Assembly: GCA_020052615.1 (NCBI GenBank)
Contig: JAGVOT010000126.1
Location: 1 to 35,017 of the forward strand
DNA from: Nitrospirota bacterium
GTDB taxonomy: Bacteria > Nitrospirota > UBA9217
Length of the DNA stretch: 35,017 bases
Direction of reading: 5' to 3'
In this document: piece after piece, positions 8,466 through 15,901 of the stretch
Layout of the letters: each line of letters starts with the position of its first letter
Numbering within the stretch: the stretch's first letter is position 1
Notes under the pieces: model-generated
What the model saw: only the letters and a program-made list of their open reading frames with translations
What the model was told of the DNA's origin: nothing
The model's database searches: none
Made by a program: the position numbers and the translations under genes

Positions 8466-9641
8466 ATGCCGAATCGAAGCTACGATAGCAGCCAGCAGTC
8501 GCCGTTCAAAAGCGAGATGGACGATCTTCTTCTGCGTCTCGCCCTGACCGAGCGCAAGCTGTCCCTGACCTCCCAGAAGCTCGAGGCCAGGAACAAGGAG
8601 CTTTCGGCCATCTTCCGTCTCTCCGAGACCATCGGCAGCGAGCGGCAGATCAACCGTCTGTGCGAGCGAACGGCTGAAGAGATACGCCGCACCCTGAACG
8701 TCGACACGGTCTGCATCCTCTTGCTGGATGAGCAGAGCGGCGACCTCGTCACGGCGACCTCCCTCCAGGGGTCCATCATCGGCGGATACCATCCCCGCGT
8801 CAAAGCGGGCGACGGGCTTCTCTGGCAGGCCATGAAGACCGGCAGGCCCCTCCACCTTCCCGGCAGCGCTGCCGCAAAACAGTTCGCCGGGGCCCAGGCG
8901 GGACAGGCGGGTATTGCCATTCCGATCAGGACCCGGGGAAGAACGCTCGGGGTCATCTACGCCTGCGGAAAGAAGAGCGGACAGGAGTTCTCTGCCCGCG
9001 AGCGGGACATGCTCAGCGGCATCTCCAATCAGGCGGCCTTCGCCCTGGACAACGCCACCCTCTACCATGATCTCGAGAACCTCTTCGTAGGGATCGCCTG
9101 GTCCTTCGCCTCGGCACTGGACGCCAAGTCACCCTGGACAGCAGGCCATTCCAAGCGTGTTACCCAGTATTCGGTTGCCATCGCCGAGGAGCTCGGCCAG
9201 CCCGCGGATTTTGTCAACTCGATCCAGACCTGCGGCCTTCTGCACGACATCGGCAAGATCGCCATTTCCGAGAAGATCCTCGACAAGCCGGGCGCCATCA
9301 CGCGGCAGGAGCGGACCGCCATCGCCGAGCACGCTTCCCAGGGCGCGAAGATCCTCGAGCACATCGACAACTTCCAGCCGCTCCTCCCGGGGATCCGGCA
9401 CCACCACGAGCGGTGGGACGGCCGCGGGTTTCCCGACCGGCTCTGTGCAGGCGACATCCCCCTCATGGCACGGGTGCTAGCGGTCGCCGATGCCTACGAT
9501 GCCATGACTTCGGACCGGCCTTACCGGCAGCGCCGGAACCGGGTCGAAGCGATCGCAGAGATCGAACGCTGCTCGGGGAGCCAGTTCGATCCCGAGATCG
9601 TCGAAGCCTTCGTCGAGATCACCAGCCACAAGATGTTTTGA
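8466..9641 (+). CDS. GAF/HD-GYP domain protein, probable c-di-GMP phosphodiesterase
   Basis: 391 residues. A short coiled coil (~20-50) leads into a GAF domain (~50-195; sensor of a small ligand), then an HD-GYP domain (~200-390). Metal and catalytic elements are visible: GHSKRV, HDIGK (H260, D261), EHASQGA, HHHERWDGRGFP, and DAYDAMTSDRPYR. The signature GYP reads GFP, a change accepted in many active HD-GYP proteins. It would hydrolyse cyclic di-GMP in the cytoplasm under GAF control. It follows the hybrid kinase by 120 bp and probably has its own promoter. The convergent ftsH transcript meets it at the 9749-9779 hairpin. Confidence 0.93.
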   Translation: MPNRSYDSSQQSPFKSEMDDLLLRLALTERKLSLTSQKLEARNKELSAIFRLSETIGSERQINRLCERTAEEIRRTLNVDTVCILLLDEQSGDLVTATSLQGSIIGGYHPRVKAGDGLLWQAMKTGRPLHLPGSAAAKQFAGAQAGQAGIAIPIRTRGRTLGVIYACGKKSGQEFSARERDMLSGISNQAAFALDNATLYHDLENLFVGIAWSFASALDAKSPWTAGHSKRVTQYSVAIAEELGQPADFVNSIQTCGLLHDIGKIAISEKILDKPGAITRQERTAIAEHASQGAKILEHIDNFQPLLPGIRHHHERWDGRGFPDRLCAGDIPLMARVLAVADAYDAMTSDRPYRQRRNRVEAIAEIERCSGSQFDPEIVEAFVEITSHKMF

Positions 9642-9748
9642 TCCTGCCTGTTGCTGCGCCTCCCGAATTTCCCTCTCCCGAAGCCTGCAGGATCTGCCCG
9701 CCTTGTCGCTCTCTTCCTCCGTGAACTTTCTGTCCCGGCCTGAAACAG

Positions 9749-9779
9749 CAAGGGCCGGAGAATATTCTCTCCGGCCTTG
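9749..9779. terminator. Stem-loop between convergent genes
   Basis: CAAG-G-GCCGGAGA pairs with TCTCCGGCC-TTG: 9-bp perfect core (9753-9761 with 9768-9776) extended by CAA/TTG, 6-nt loop. It lies between the HD-GYP gene and the 3' end of ftsH. No long T-tract exists on either strand. The remaining sequence from 9642 to 9845 holds no gene. Confidence 0.55.
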
Positions 9780-9845
9780 CATGATACCGTCCAGCGCCTC
9801 TTCAGGCAGTTATGCTGAAAATCCCGACGGGGCGTATTTGCAGGC

Positions 9846-11660
9846 TCAAGCTTCCTTCTTCCTTTCCGGGAGTCCCAGGATCCTCCGGATCTCCTCGCCC
9901 TCCAGCGTTTCCTTCTCCAGCAGCACTTTCGCCAGGCCCCTGAGGCGGTCCTGGTTCTCCGTGAGCATCTCCTTCACCTTCAGGTAAGACGTGTCGATGA
10001 GCTTCTTCACTTCCTGATCGAGCTCCCGGGCTGTTTCCTCGCTGTACTCCTTCGGCCCGTTCGGCAGCCCGACATCGAGGAACAGGGGGCGCCGCTCCTT
10101 CTCGAAGGTGAGCGGTCCGAACTTCTCGCTCATCCCGTATTCCTTCACCATGCTCCTGACGATGGCGGCCGCCCGCTGGAGGTCGTTCTGCGCGCCCGTG
10201 GAGATCTCGCCGAAGATGACCTCTTCGGCCACGCGGCCGCCGAGCATCACGCAGAGCTTGTCGAGCAGTTCCGGCCGGGTCATGAGGTACCGATCCTCGG
10301 TGGGGAGCTGCAGCGTGTAGCCCAGCGCCGCGATGCCGCGCTGGACGATGGACACGCGGTGCACGGGGTCCGTCGTCGGCAGGAGCTCGGCGACGATCGT
10401 GTGTCCGCACTCGTGATAGGCGACGATCTCCTTTTCCTTCTGGTTCATGACGCGACGCTTTTTTTCCAGGCCGGCGACGATGCGATCGATGGCCGCCTCG
10501 AAGTCCGTCATCTCCACCTCGGTCTTGTTCTTGCGCGCGGCAAGGAGCGCGGCCTCGTTCACCATGTTCGCGAGGTCCGCCCCGACGAACCCGGGGGTCC
10601 GCGCTGCGATCACCTTGAGCTCCACGTCCTTCGAGAGCTTGACGCCGCGGGCATGGATCCTGAGGATGTCCTCGCGGTCCTTGATGTTCGGCCGGTCCAC
10701 AAGGACGTGGCGGTCGAAGCGGCCCGCCCGGAGGAGCGCCTGGTCCAGGATCTCGGGACGGTTCGTCGCCGCCATGATGATGACGCCTTTCCGCGGATCG
10801 AACCCGTCCATCTCGGCAAGGAGCTGGTTCAGGGTCTGCTCCCGTTCCTCATGACCGCCGGCGAGCCCCGCCCCGCGCGCGCGCCCCACGGCGTCGAGCT
10901 CATCGATGAAGATGATGCAGGGCGCCCGTTTCAACGCCTGCTGGAACAGGTCGCGTACGCGCGACGCGCCCACGCCCACGAACATCTCGACGAACTCGGA
11001 GCCGCTCATGGAAAAGAACGGCACCTTGGCCTCTCCCGCCACGGCGCGCGCCAGGAGCGTCTTGCCGGTTCCGGGCGGGCCCACGAGCAGCACGCCCTTG
11101 GGAATGCGCCCCCCCAGCCGGGTGAACTTGCCGGGATTGCGCAGGAACTCCACGACCTCGATAAGCTCCTCCTTGGCCTCTTCCACGCCGGCCACGTCAT
11201 TGAAGTTGATCTTGACGTCGCTTTCCCCGTAGATCTTGGCCTTCGATTTTCCGAAGCTCATGACGGACTCACCGGGGCCGCCGCCGCCCATGCGGCGGAA
11301 CACGAAGCTCCAGATGAAAACGAGGATGACGAGCGGAAGGACCCAGGCAAGCAGAAGGTCCTTGAGCCAATTGTCGGTTGTCCTGCCCTCGTAGGTCACG
11401 CCGCCCGACTCGAGGCTTTTCAGGAGACCGGGGTCCTCGATCCGCACCGTTACAAAGGGCTTTTCTTTCTCCCCCTCCTTCACGGTCCCGCGGATACTTT
11501 CGTTGGTGATGACGACGTCCTTCACCTGTTTCTCGGCCAGGAGCTGCTTGAACTGGCTGTACTTGATCTCATTGGCCGTCGGCGTGGCGAACAGCCGGAA
11601 CAGGCTGAGGACCGCCAGGAACATGAGGAAGTAGAAGAGGAATTGCTGTCCTTTTTTCAT
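9846..11660 (-). CDS. ftsH: ATP-dependent zinc metalloprotease FtsH
   Basis: 604-residue membrane-anchored AAA+ protease that degrades membrane and short-lived cytosolic proteins as a hexamer. Two N-terminal membrane helices (~7-25 and ~99-121) flank a periplasmic segment. The AAA module has Walker A GPPGTGKT (194-201), Walker [10 protein letters not shown] (249-257), and the second region of homology ([21 protein letters not shown]). The protease domain has the zinc motif HECGH (416-420) and a downstream coiled coil. Length is normal. GAGGT sits about 8 nt before the ATG. A perfect extended -10 (TGATATAAT) lies ~70 bp upstream, at the very end of the Slp-lipoprotein gene, so ftsH has its own start but could also receive read-through. 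Confidence 0.97.
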   Translation of the reverse strand: MKKGQQFLFYFLMFLAVLSLFRLFATPTANEIKYSQFKQLLAEKQVKDVVITNESIRGTVKEGEKEKPFVTVRIEDPGLLKSLESGGVTYEGRTTDNWLKDLLLAWVLPLVILVFIWSFVFRRMGGGGPGESVMSFGKSKAKIYGESDVKINFNDVAGVEEAKEELIEVVEFLRNPGKFTRLGGRIPKGVLLVGPPGTGKTLLARAVAGEAKVPFFSMSGSEFVEMFVGVGASRVRDLFQQALKRAPCIIFIDELDAVGRARGAGLAGGHEEREQTLNQLLAEMDGFDPRKGVIIMAATNRPEILDQALLRAGRFDRHVLVDRPNIKDREDILRIHARGVKLSKDVELKVIAARTPGFVGADLANMVNEAALLAARKNKTEVEMTDFEAAIDRIVAGLEKKRRVMNQKEKEIVAYHECGHTIVAELLPTTDPVHRVSIVQRGIAALGYTLQLPTEDRYLMTRPELLDKLCVMLGGRVAEEVIFGEISTGAQNDLQRAAAIVRSMVKEYGMSEKFGPLTFEKERRPLFLDVGLPNGPKEYSEETARELDQEVKKLIDTSYLKVKEMLTENQDRLRGLAKVLLEKETLEGEEIRRILGLPERKKEA

Positions 11661-11731
11661 GTAACCGACCTCAAATAGTATCGTACCTCGGGGCTCGCAG
11701 AGGACGCGAAGGGAAAAACCGGTCCAGAACT

Positions 11732-11740
11732 ATTATATCA
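11732..11740 (-). promoter_or_regulatory. Extended -10 promoter for ftsH, overlapping an upstream stop codon
   Basis: TGATATAAT on the minus strand, a perfect extended -10. Its TGA is the stop codon of the upstream lipoprotein gene (11738-11740). No recognisable -35 is present, as expected for extended -10 promoters. Confidence 0.55.
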
Positions 11741-12235
11741 GAACCCCCGGTACACGCCGATGCCGATGGAGAACCTCGGCCCCGCGGAGGGCGACCAGAG
11801 ATGCATGTCCTTTGCCGTGAGGACCGGATACCGGTATTCTACCTCGCCCAGCGGCTGCAGCTTCGAACCGGCGACCTCGCCGATGATCGTGATGCTCCTG
11901 CCGCGGTGGAACACGGCGGCATCAAGGAACGTCTTCGTGACGGCCAGGAACCGGCCGCCGGTCTCGTCAGTCTGGGCGGGCCGGCCTTCGCCGTCTAGGG
12001 GCTTCTGGATCACTTCGATCTGCGTTCCCTCTTTCAGGTTTCTGGTATCGACGATCGTACCGCCGACCATCAGCAGTTTTCCCGAGAACCGCGCAGGCTC
12101 TTGCTGAATGGCCGCGAAGGGAACGTTCCTGTCGACCCTGTCGAGAAGCTCCTTGGGAAAGGGCGGAGCGCAGCCGGCAGCGAGAAGGACAGCCAGGGAA
12201 AGCCGGACCAGTACAAAGATCGGTGTCTGCTTCAT
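11738..12235 (-). CDS. Slp-family outer-membrane lipoprotein, copy 1
   Basis: 165 residues. A lipoprotein signal peptide ends in LLAAGC (Cys21), so the mature protein should be lipidated; no Asp at +2, compatible with outer-membrane sorting. The body matches the Slp (starvation lipoprotein) family: FSGKLLMVGG, NLKEGTQIEVIQKPLD, GGRFLA, FLDAAVFHRGRSITIIGEVAG, GEVEYRYPVL and a terminal LW. Members are small beta-rich outer-membrane lipoproteins of unclear function, induced by starvation in E. coli. No Shine-Dalgarno precedes the ATG, but TGATATACT lies 7 bp upstream, predicting a leaderless transcript. A paralogue is encoded upstream on the same strand. Confidence 0.88.
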   Translation of the reverse strand: MKQTPIFVLVRLSLAVLLAAGCAPPFPKELLDRVDRNVPFAAIQQEPARFSGKLLMVGGTIVDTRNLKEGTQIEVIQKPLDGEGRPAQTDETGGRFLAVTKTFLDAAVFHRGRSITIIGEVAGSKLQPLGEVEYRYPVLTAKDMHLWSPSAGPRFSIGIGVYRGF

Positions 12236-12242
12236 ACTTATT

Positions 12243-12251
12243 AGTATATCA
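12243..12251 (-). promoter_or_regulatory. Extended -10 (TGATATACT) for a probably leaderless slp mRNA
   Basis: TGA-TATACT on the minus strand, with exactly 7 bp (AATAAGT) between the hexamer and ATG 12235. Transcription would begin at the start codon. No consensus -35 is visible. Confidence 0.6.
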
Positions 12252-12398
12252 CGGCCGGGACAGGGTTACCGGCGGCGGTGCACACCAGGATTTTGGACCG
12301 ACGAGTGCGTTCAGGTAGATAGTGCAGGTGCTACAGGGGATCCGGCGCGTCATGGGGCAGGCTGCCTTGATCCGGGGTTCGACCGTCCTGTGCGGCGA

Positions 12399-12914
12399 TC
12401 AATACCCGAACTTGTCCTGTGGAGCGTTGCGATCGTGGAGCGGATCCAGGAACTGCGGCTTGTCCCAGCCCGGTTTTCCTCGCGGCCAAAGCTTGATCTC
12501 GCGGGCGTTGACGAGGGGGTACAGGACCACGGACTCGGCCTGGAACTTCTCCTCGGTCCCCGCTACCTCGCCCGCGACCGTGATCTCCCTGCCGGGTGCG
12601 AAGACCAGGACATCAAGCGTCCGGGACTGACGGACGATGAAACGTCCGCCCGTGCGGTCCGTGCGCCGCGGTTTGCCCCAGTAGTCCAGTTCCTTCTGGA
12701 TGATCTCGATGAGGGTCCCGTTCTTCACCGTGCGGATCTGTGCGATCTCGCCGCCGAAGATAACGGTCTTTCCCTTGACGGAAGGCGGATCTGCCTGGAA
12801 TTGTTCGAAGGTGACGGAGTGGTCTGCAGTGCGGGAGACGTCGGACGATAGGGCATAGGGACAGCCCTGCAGCAGCAGGGCCATTCCTCCGATCAGAATG
12901 GCAAGGATGTTCAT
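12399..12914 (-). CDS. Slp-family outer-membrane lipoprotein, copy 2
   Basis: 171 residues from ATG 12914, chosen because GAGGGA precedes it by 7-8 nt and the first residues then form a compact lipoprotein signal (ending LLLQGC). An ATG 30 bp further upstream lacks a ribosome-binding site. The Slp fold is recognisable: VKGKTVIFGGEI, KNGTLIEIIQKELD, GGRFIV, APGREITVAGEVAG and a KLWPRG end. A longer charged C-terminal tail (~150-171) distinguishes it from copy 1, with which it shares only family-level similarity. It lies 61 bp after the 92-aa gene on the same strand. The 163-bp gap to copy 1 contains that gene's promoter. Function unknown beyond envelope localisation. Confidence 0.85.
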   Translation of the reverse strand: MNILAILIGGMALLLQGCPYALSSDVSRTADHSVTFEQFQADPPSVKGKTVIFGGEIAQIRTVKNGTLIEIIQKELDYWGKPRRTDRTGGRFIVRQSRTLDVLVFAPGREITVAGEVAGTEEKFQAESVVLYPLVNAREIKLWPRGKPGWDKPQFLDPLHDRNAPQDKFGY

Positions 12915-12975
12915 CGCGGATTCCCTCGGCGTGCTGCTTTTCATGAGGAGAGCTGGACGGAAAAAACGGATGCGA

Positions 12976-13254
12976 TCACGCGGACAGCTTCATGTTCTCC
13001 GCTGTCTGGTCCGATTCCTGCTGGATCTTTTTCCGCGCCCGCTCGGAAAGGTCCAGACTGCGAAGGTCGAACCTGGCCAGTTCGCGGGCGAGGACGTTGA
13101 TCTTTTCATTGGCGTGGAGATGCTTGTTGATGATGATCCGCCGGGTCTCCATGACCCTGCAGGACCCGCCCTTTGATGTCTTGAGGTCCTCGTAGGTCAC
13201 ATTGACCTTCAGGGCCTTGGCGGCATCTTCCAGTTCCGTGAGCGTGACTTTCAT
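12976..13254 (-). CDS. Small conserved-looking protein of unknown function (92 aa)
   Basis: 92-residue soluble, charged protein. The N-terminal part reads like a short helix plus strand (ELEDAAKALKVNVTYEDL), then KGGSCRVMETRRIIINKHLHANEKINVLARELARFDL, then a basic helical tail. The pattern 'strand, Gly-Gly-x-Cys, strand, Asn-Lys, helix' recalls small proteins of many Gram-negative genomes that carry no assigned function; I recognise no catalytic motif. GC-rich third codon positions resemble the neighbours, so it is probably real. No Shine-Dalgarno is present; TATACT lies 6 bp before the ATG. It lies between the 41-aa gene and slp copy 2, all on one strand. Confidence 0.7.
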   Translation of the reverse strand: MKVTLTELEDAAKALKVNVTYEDLKTSKGGSCRVMETRRIIINKHLHANEKINVLARELARFDLRSLDLSERARKKIQQESDQTAENMKLSA

Positions 13255-13260
13255 AGATAG

Positions 13261-13266
13261 AGTATA
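13261..13266 (-). promoter_or_regulatory. -10-like TATACT, 6 bp before the 92-aa gene start
   Basis: TATACT on the minus strand followed by CTATCT and then ATG 13254. It gives the same leaderless geometry as the CpXC and slp starts. No -35 is visible, and the gene could also be read through from upstream. Confidence 0.4.
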
Positions 13267-13294
13267 GCGCAGAGCGCGCCGGTCCGGGGGGATG

Positions 13295-13420
13295 TTATGA
13301 CTCTTCCTTGTGGATCTCCATGATGCTGACGATGTTGATGTTCGCGTCCTTGAGCGCCTTCTGCACGTCGGCCAGTTTCGCGTCCTGGACCTTGAGAATG
13401 AAGTTCGACTTTGTTGCCAT
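13295..13420 (-). CDS. 41-aa ACT-like mini-protein
   Basis: 41 residues starting MATKSNFILKVQDAK and ending KEES. A near-perfect ribosome-binding site (AGGAGG, 6-7 nt before the ATG) and high-GC third positions argue that it is translated. The pattern is strand (NFILKVQD), helix (LADVQKALKDAN), strand (INIVSIMEI), i.e. the first half of an ACT-like beta-alpha-beta fold. The closest comparison in this window is the second ACT domain of the protein at 21623-22183, which has a similar AISNAGINIYYFYS stretch. It might dimerise to complete a fold. A promoter candidate is at 13473-13502. The 92-aa gene follows 40 bp downstream. Function unknown. Confidence 0.7.
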   Translation of the reverse strand: MATKSNFILKVQDAKLADVQKALKDANINIVSIMEIHKEES

Positions 13421-13472
13421 TGATCACCCTCCTGGGAAAAGAACGGTCCTCAAGTGGGACCTGAATGTCGAC

Positions 13473-13502
13473 AACCTATCACAAACACGCCCTAAAAGTC
13501 AA
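13473..13502 (-). promoter_or_regulatory. Promoter candidate for the 41-aa gene
   Basis: On the minus strand, TTGACT (13497-13502), 18-bp spacer, TAGGTT (13473-13478) preceded by TGA. The -35 matches 5/6; the -10 is weak but has an extended TG. It is divergent from the HU promoter. The rest of 13421-13652 holds no gene. Confidence 0.4.
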
Positions 13503-13652
13503 CGGCAAACACCCCGGCGGTGAGCGCAGACGCGCTAGAAAGAACGCATTGCTTCTGAGGACCTCGAGGCCCGTTGTCTGCGGCCAGAACAATAAAACTT
13601 TTCTCTACCCTGAAAATACCCCTCTCCAATTGGAAACTAGTTAAATTTTTTC

Positions 13653-13681
13653 TTGCTATTTACTTGGACTGTGGCTATACT
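13653..13681 (+). promoter_or_regulatory. Promoter of the HU gene
   Basis: TTGCTA (13653-13658), 17-bp spacer, TATACT (13676-13681), preceded by a strongly AT-rich stretch (13636-13652) that could act as an UP element. The ~68-nt leader ends in AAGGAGG (13743-13749). Confidence 0.65.
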
Positions 13682-13755
13682 TTGAACCAATAAAAGCATA
13701 CAAACTGCCAACGCAGTGAGTACTTTTAATCTATATCGCTTGAAGGAGGAGAAGT

Positions 13756-14043
13756 ATGGCAAAAGCCATGACGAAGTCACAGATTGCGGACCACATCGCG
13801 AAGAAGGCGGACCTGAAGAAGAAGGTTGCAGTTCAGATCCTTGAGGACTTGGCGGCACTGGCGTACAAGGAAGCAAAGAACTCTTTCACGCTGCCCGGCC
13901 TCGGCAAGCTTGTGCTCGTGAATCGCAAGGCCCGCATGGGTAGGAACCCCCAGACCGGCGAGGCCATCAAGATCCCGGCCAAGAAAGTCGTGAAGTTCCG
14001 CGTCGCGAAGGCCTGCAAAGAGGCCGTGCTCGGAAAGAAGTAA
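13756..14043 (+). CDS. HU/IHF-family nucleoid DNA-binding protein
   Basis: 95-residue histone-like protein that bends DNA as a dimer. Seen: N-terminal helical body (KSQIADHIAKKADLKKKVAVQILEDL), the FTLPGLGKLVLVNRKAR strand pair, and the DNA-wrapping arm signature RMGRNPQTGEAIKIPA, then VKFRVAKACKEAV. Length is typical for HU. A near-perfect Shine-Dalgarno, an AT-rich promoter and a strong terminator make it an independent, probably highly expressed unit. Whether it is an HU homodimer or one IHF-like partner cannot be decided here. Confidence 0.95.
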   Translation: MAKAMTKSQIADHIAKKADLKKKVAVQILEDLAALAYKEAKNSFTLPGLGKLVLVNRKARMGRNPQTGEAIKIPAKKVVKFRVAKACKEAVLGKK

Positions 14044-14077
14044 TCCACCTCCTGCTGTAATGCTCAGATACCACCTA

Positions 14078-14108
14078 GGCATCCCGGGTCATTCCGGGGT
14101 GCCTTTTT
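14078..14108 (+). terminator. Rho-independent terminator of the HU gene
   Basis: GGCATCCCGG (14078-14087) pairs with CCGGGGTGCC (14094-14103) with one G-T wobble, 6-nt loop, then T5. Confidence 0.9.
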
Positions 14109-14119
14109 CGTCTTGAACC

Positions 14120-14821
14120 ATGGAACTCATTCTCTTCATACTCTATCCTCTCGCCCTGGTCCGCCTGCGGCTTGTTCTCATCGCCCTCGCGGTCCATGGG
14201 GCGCTGATCATCGGATCGGGCGTACGATACGGACGCATACCGCTCATCGGGACCCATGACACCCTGGGTTTCCTTGCCTGGTCCATCGGAGTCGTGTATC
14301 TCGTCTTCGGCTGGCGGCGAAGGCGCGGCCTCTATTCGTATCTGACCATTCCCCTGATCCTGCTGTTGATCGCGGGTTCTGTCATCTCGCCGGTCATGAA
14401 AGGCCCCCTGCCGCCCGTTCTCCGCACGATCTGGTTCGAGCTCCACGTTATCCTCTCCTTCGTATCCTACGCGCTTTTCGCTGTCGGTGCGGTCTTCGGC
14501 GCACTGTTCCTCCACGACGGTGAGCGGGAGCAGGAAACGAACCAGTACCGGAACCTTCTGCTGGGATACGTCCTCTTCTCGGTTGCCATGATCTTCGGCG
14601 GGATCTGGGCACACCTCGCCTGGGGAACCTATTGGCTCTGGACACCGAAAGAGCTCTGGACCACCATCGTCTGGTTCTTTTACAGCCTGTACCTCCACGC
14701 GCGGCTGGTCAGGGGGTGGACCGGAAGGCCCGTGGCGTGGATGGGGATCGCGGGGTTCCTGATCGTCATGTTCACCTATGTCGGCGTAGGATTGCTCATG
14801 AGGAGCTCCCATGAGTTCTGA
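14120..14821 (+). CDS. ccsA: Cytochrome c biogenesis protein CcsA (system II)
   Basis: 233-residue polytopic membrane protein (about seven or eight helices) of the haem-handling CcsA/CcmC family, which with ResB/Ccs1 delivers and attaches haem to apocytochromes c outside the membrane. Conserved histidines appear in GTHDTLG, ELHVILSF and YLHARL. The tryptophan-rich WWD segment is present (WAHLAWGTYWLWTPKELW), but the usual Asp of WDPKE is Thr. It is somewhat shorter than many CcsA proteins, mainly at the N-terminus. The ATG lacks a Shine-Dalgarno and lies 11 bp after the HU terminator, so its promoter is not obvious. ResB follows after a 220-bp gap filled by a dispersed repeat. Confidence 0.88.
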   Translation: MELILFILYPLALVRLRLVLIALAVHGALIIGSGVRYGRIPLIGTHDTLGFLAWSIGVVYLVFGWRRRRGLYSYLTIPLILLLIAGSVISPVMKGPLPPVLRTIWFELHVILSFVSYALFAVGAVFGALFLHDGEREQETNQYRNLLLGYVLFSVAMIFGGIWAHLAWGTYWLWTPKELWTTIVWFFYSLYLHARLVRGWTGRPVAWMGIAGFLIVMFTYVGVGLLMRSSHEF

Positions 14822-14837
14822 GGGCGGACGCAATTCT

Positions 14838-15026
14838 GCCCAAGAGACACTGAGGCACAGAGGAAGGCCCGGACCAGAATATATTTCCGCTCTTTTGCAT
14901 GAGCTCCCGCTGATGGCATTACGGCAAGCTGATATTACACCTGAAATGATTGCGGCTGTTGTGACATATGCAGTTCCCCGTGTCTCCGTTCTCTCGCTTT
15001 GAAGCACCTGCTTTTGGCCGCGGTAA
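14838..15026. repeat. Dispersed CTCTGTG-type inverted repeat, copy B
   Basis: Left arm 14838-14868 (AAGAGACACTGAGGCACAGAGG), right arm 14976-15026 (CCCCGTGTCTCCGTTCTC, then a GAAGCACCTGCTTTTGGC extension). The right-hand extension at 14995-15026 matches 28684-28715 in 27 of 32 positions. It fills the ccsA-resB gap. A small frame (14811-15002) and a TTG-start extension of resB run through it but look spurious. Confidence 0.65.
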
Positions 15027-15040
15027 AAAGGTCTGCTGAC

Positions 15041-15757
15041 ATGAAAAACTTCTTCCTCTCCCTCAAGACAGCGGTCTGGCTCCTTACGTGCCTCATCTGC
15101 GTGTTCTTTCTCGGATCGTACCTGATGCCGGCCTACCGCGACGTGCACGGCGCCATGAACGACCGCCTCCTGTTCGAGTGGGTCGAGCAGGTCGCCCTAG
15201 ATCATCCGTGGGTGACGGGATGGTTCTTCCTCGCCCTGACAGCGCTTGTTCTCCTCACCATCAACACCCTCGCCTGCAGCATCCAGGCGGTCAGGGGTAA
15301 ATGGTCTCGCGAGGACTTTCTGCTGCGCATATCACCTCAGCTCGTCCATGGGGCATTCCTCGTCATCCTGCTCGCCCATCTCCTGGGCGCCGGCTGGGGA
15401 TACCGCCTCTCGGGAATGCTCCCCGAGGGGGCCTCTGTCCGGCTGCCCGGGGACCGTGTCCTGTTCCTCAGGGAGATCCGCGCGGAGTCCGATCCGCGAG
15501 GCTACGTTCGCGACTGGTCCGCCCGGATCATTCTCTACGAGAGCGGCCGGCCCGTTGCGGACGGCCTCCTGGGGCCCAATGCGCCGCTCTTCTACGGCGG
15601 CATGGGCGTGTACCTCAAGAGCTTCGAGCTCCAACCATCGCCCGCGGCCTTCCTTCTCGTGACCAGGGACCCCGGCGCTGTCTGGGCGCTCGCAGGCTCG
15701 GTCCTGTTCGTGATCGGCACGGTGATCATTCTTTTCCTCAAGTGGAAAAAAATATGA
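15041..15757 (+). CDS. resB: ResB/Ccs1-family cytochrome c biogenesis protein
   Basis: 238-residue membrane protein, partner of CcsA in system II cytochrome c maturation. Hydrophobic helices near ~10-30, ~60-85, ~110-130 and ~210-235 surround an extracytoplasmic domain (~130-205) with strands such as GDRVLFLREI and YVRDWSARIILYESG. The start LKTAVWLLTCLICVFFLGSY is typical of ResB. ATG 15041 (AAGG ~9 nt upstream) is preferred to a TTG at 14999 that lies inside the repeat. It is short compared with many ResB/Ccs1 proteins, resembling compact versions in some anaerobes. A dispersed repeat begins 1 bp after its stop. Confidence 0.85.
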   Translation: MKNFFLSLKTAVWLLTCLICVFFLGSYLMPAYRDVHGAMNDRLLFEWVEQVALDHPWVTGWFFLALTALVLLTINTLACSIQAVRGKWSREDFLLRISPQLVHGAFLVILLAHLLGAGWGYRLSGMLPEGASVRLPGDRVLFLREIRAESDPRGYVRDWSARIILYESGRPVADGLLGPNAPLFYGGMGVYLKSFELQPSPAAFLLVTRDPGAVWALAGSVLFVIGTVIILFLKWKKI

Positions 15758-15892
15758 TTTCTCCACGGAGACACGGAGAGCGCAAAGAAGGCCATGGAGC
15801 GAAGGCATCACGACATCGCGGTTTGTTTCTTTATTTGCTGAAGATAATGAAACATGGGCGTATTCTTTTCTCCGTGTCTCTGTGGCAAATGC
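15758..15892. repeat. Dispersed CTCTGTG-type inverted repeat, copy C (best preserved)
   Basis: Left arm 15762-15781 (CCACGGAGACACGGAGAGC) and right arm 15862-15890 (TTTTCTCCGTGTCTCTGTGG) are near-perfect reverse complements around a ~70-bp AT-richer centre. The element starts at the resB stop and ends 10 bp before mnmA, so it fills the whole gap. Confidence 0.75.
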
Positions 15893-15901
15893 CGTAATAC
15901 T

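Noticed and set aside
9640-9694. 8-bp inverted repeat GATCCTGC / GCAGGATC after the HD-GYP gene
   Set aside because: Perfect but short, with a 39-nt gap and no extension; could be chance.
10359-11678. 439-aa plus-strand frame inside ftsH
   Set aside because: Antisense shadow of ftsH; His/Asp/Leu-rich translation typical of reversed GC-rich coding sequence.
14811-15002. 63-aa frame between ccsA and resB
   Set aside because: It runs through dispersed repeat copy B, lacks a ribosome-binding site and has no protein-like pattern.
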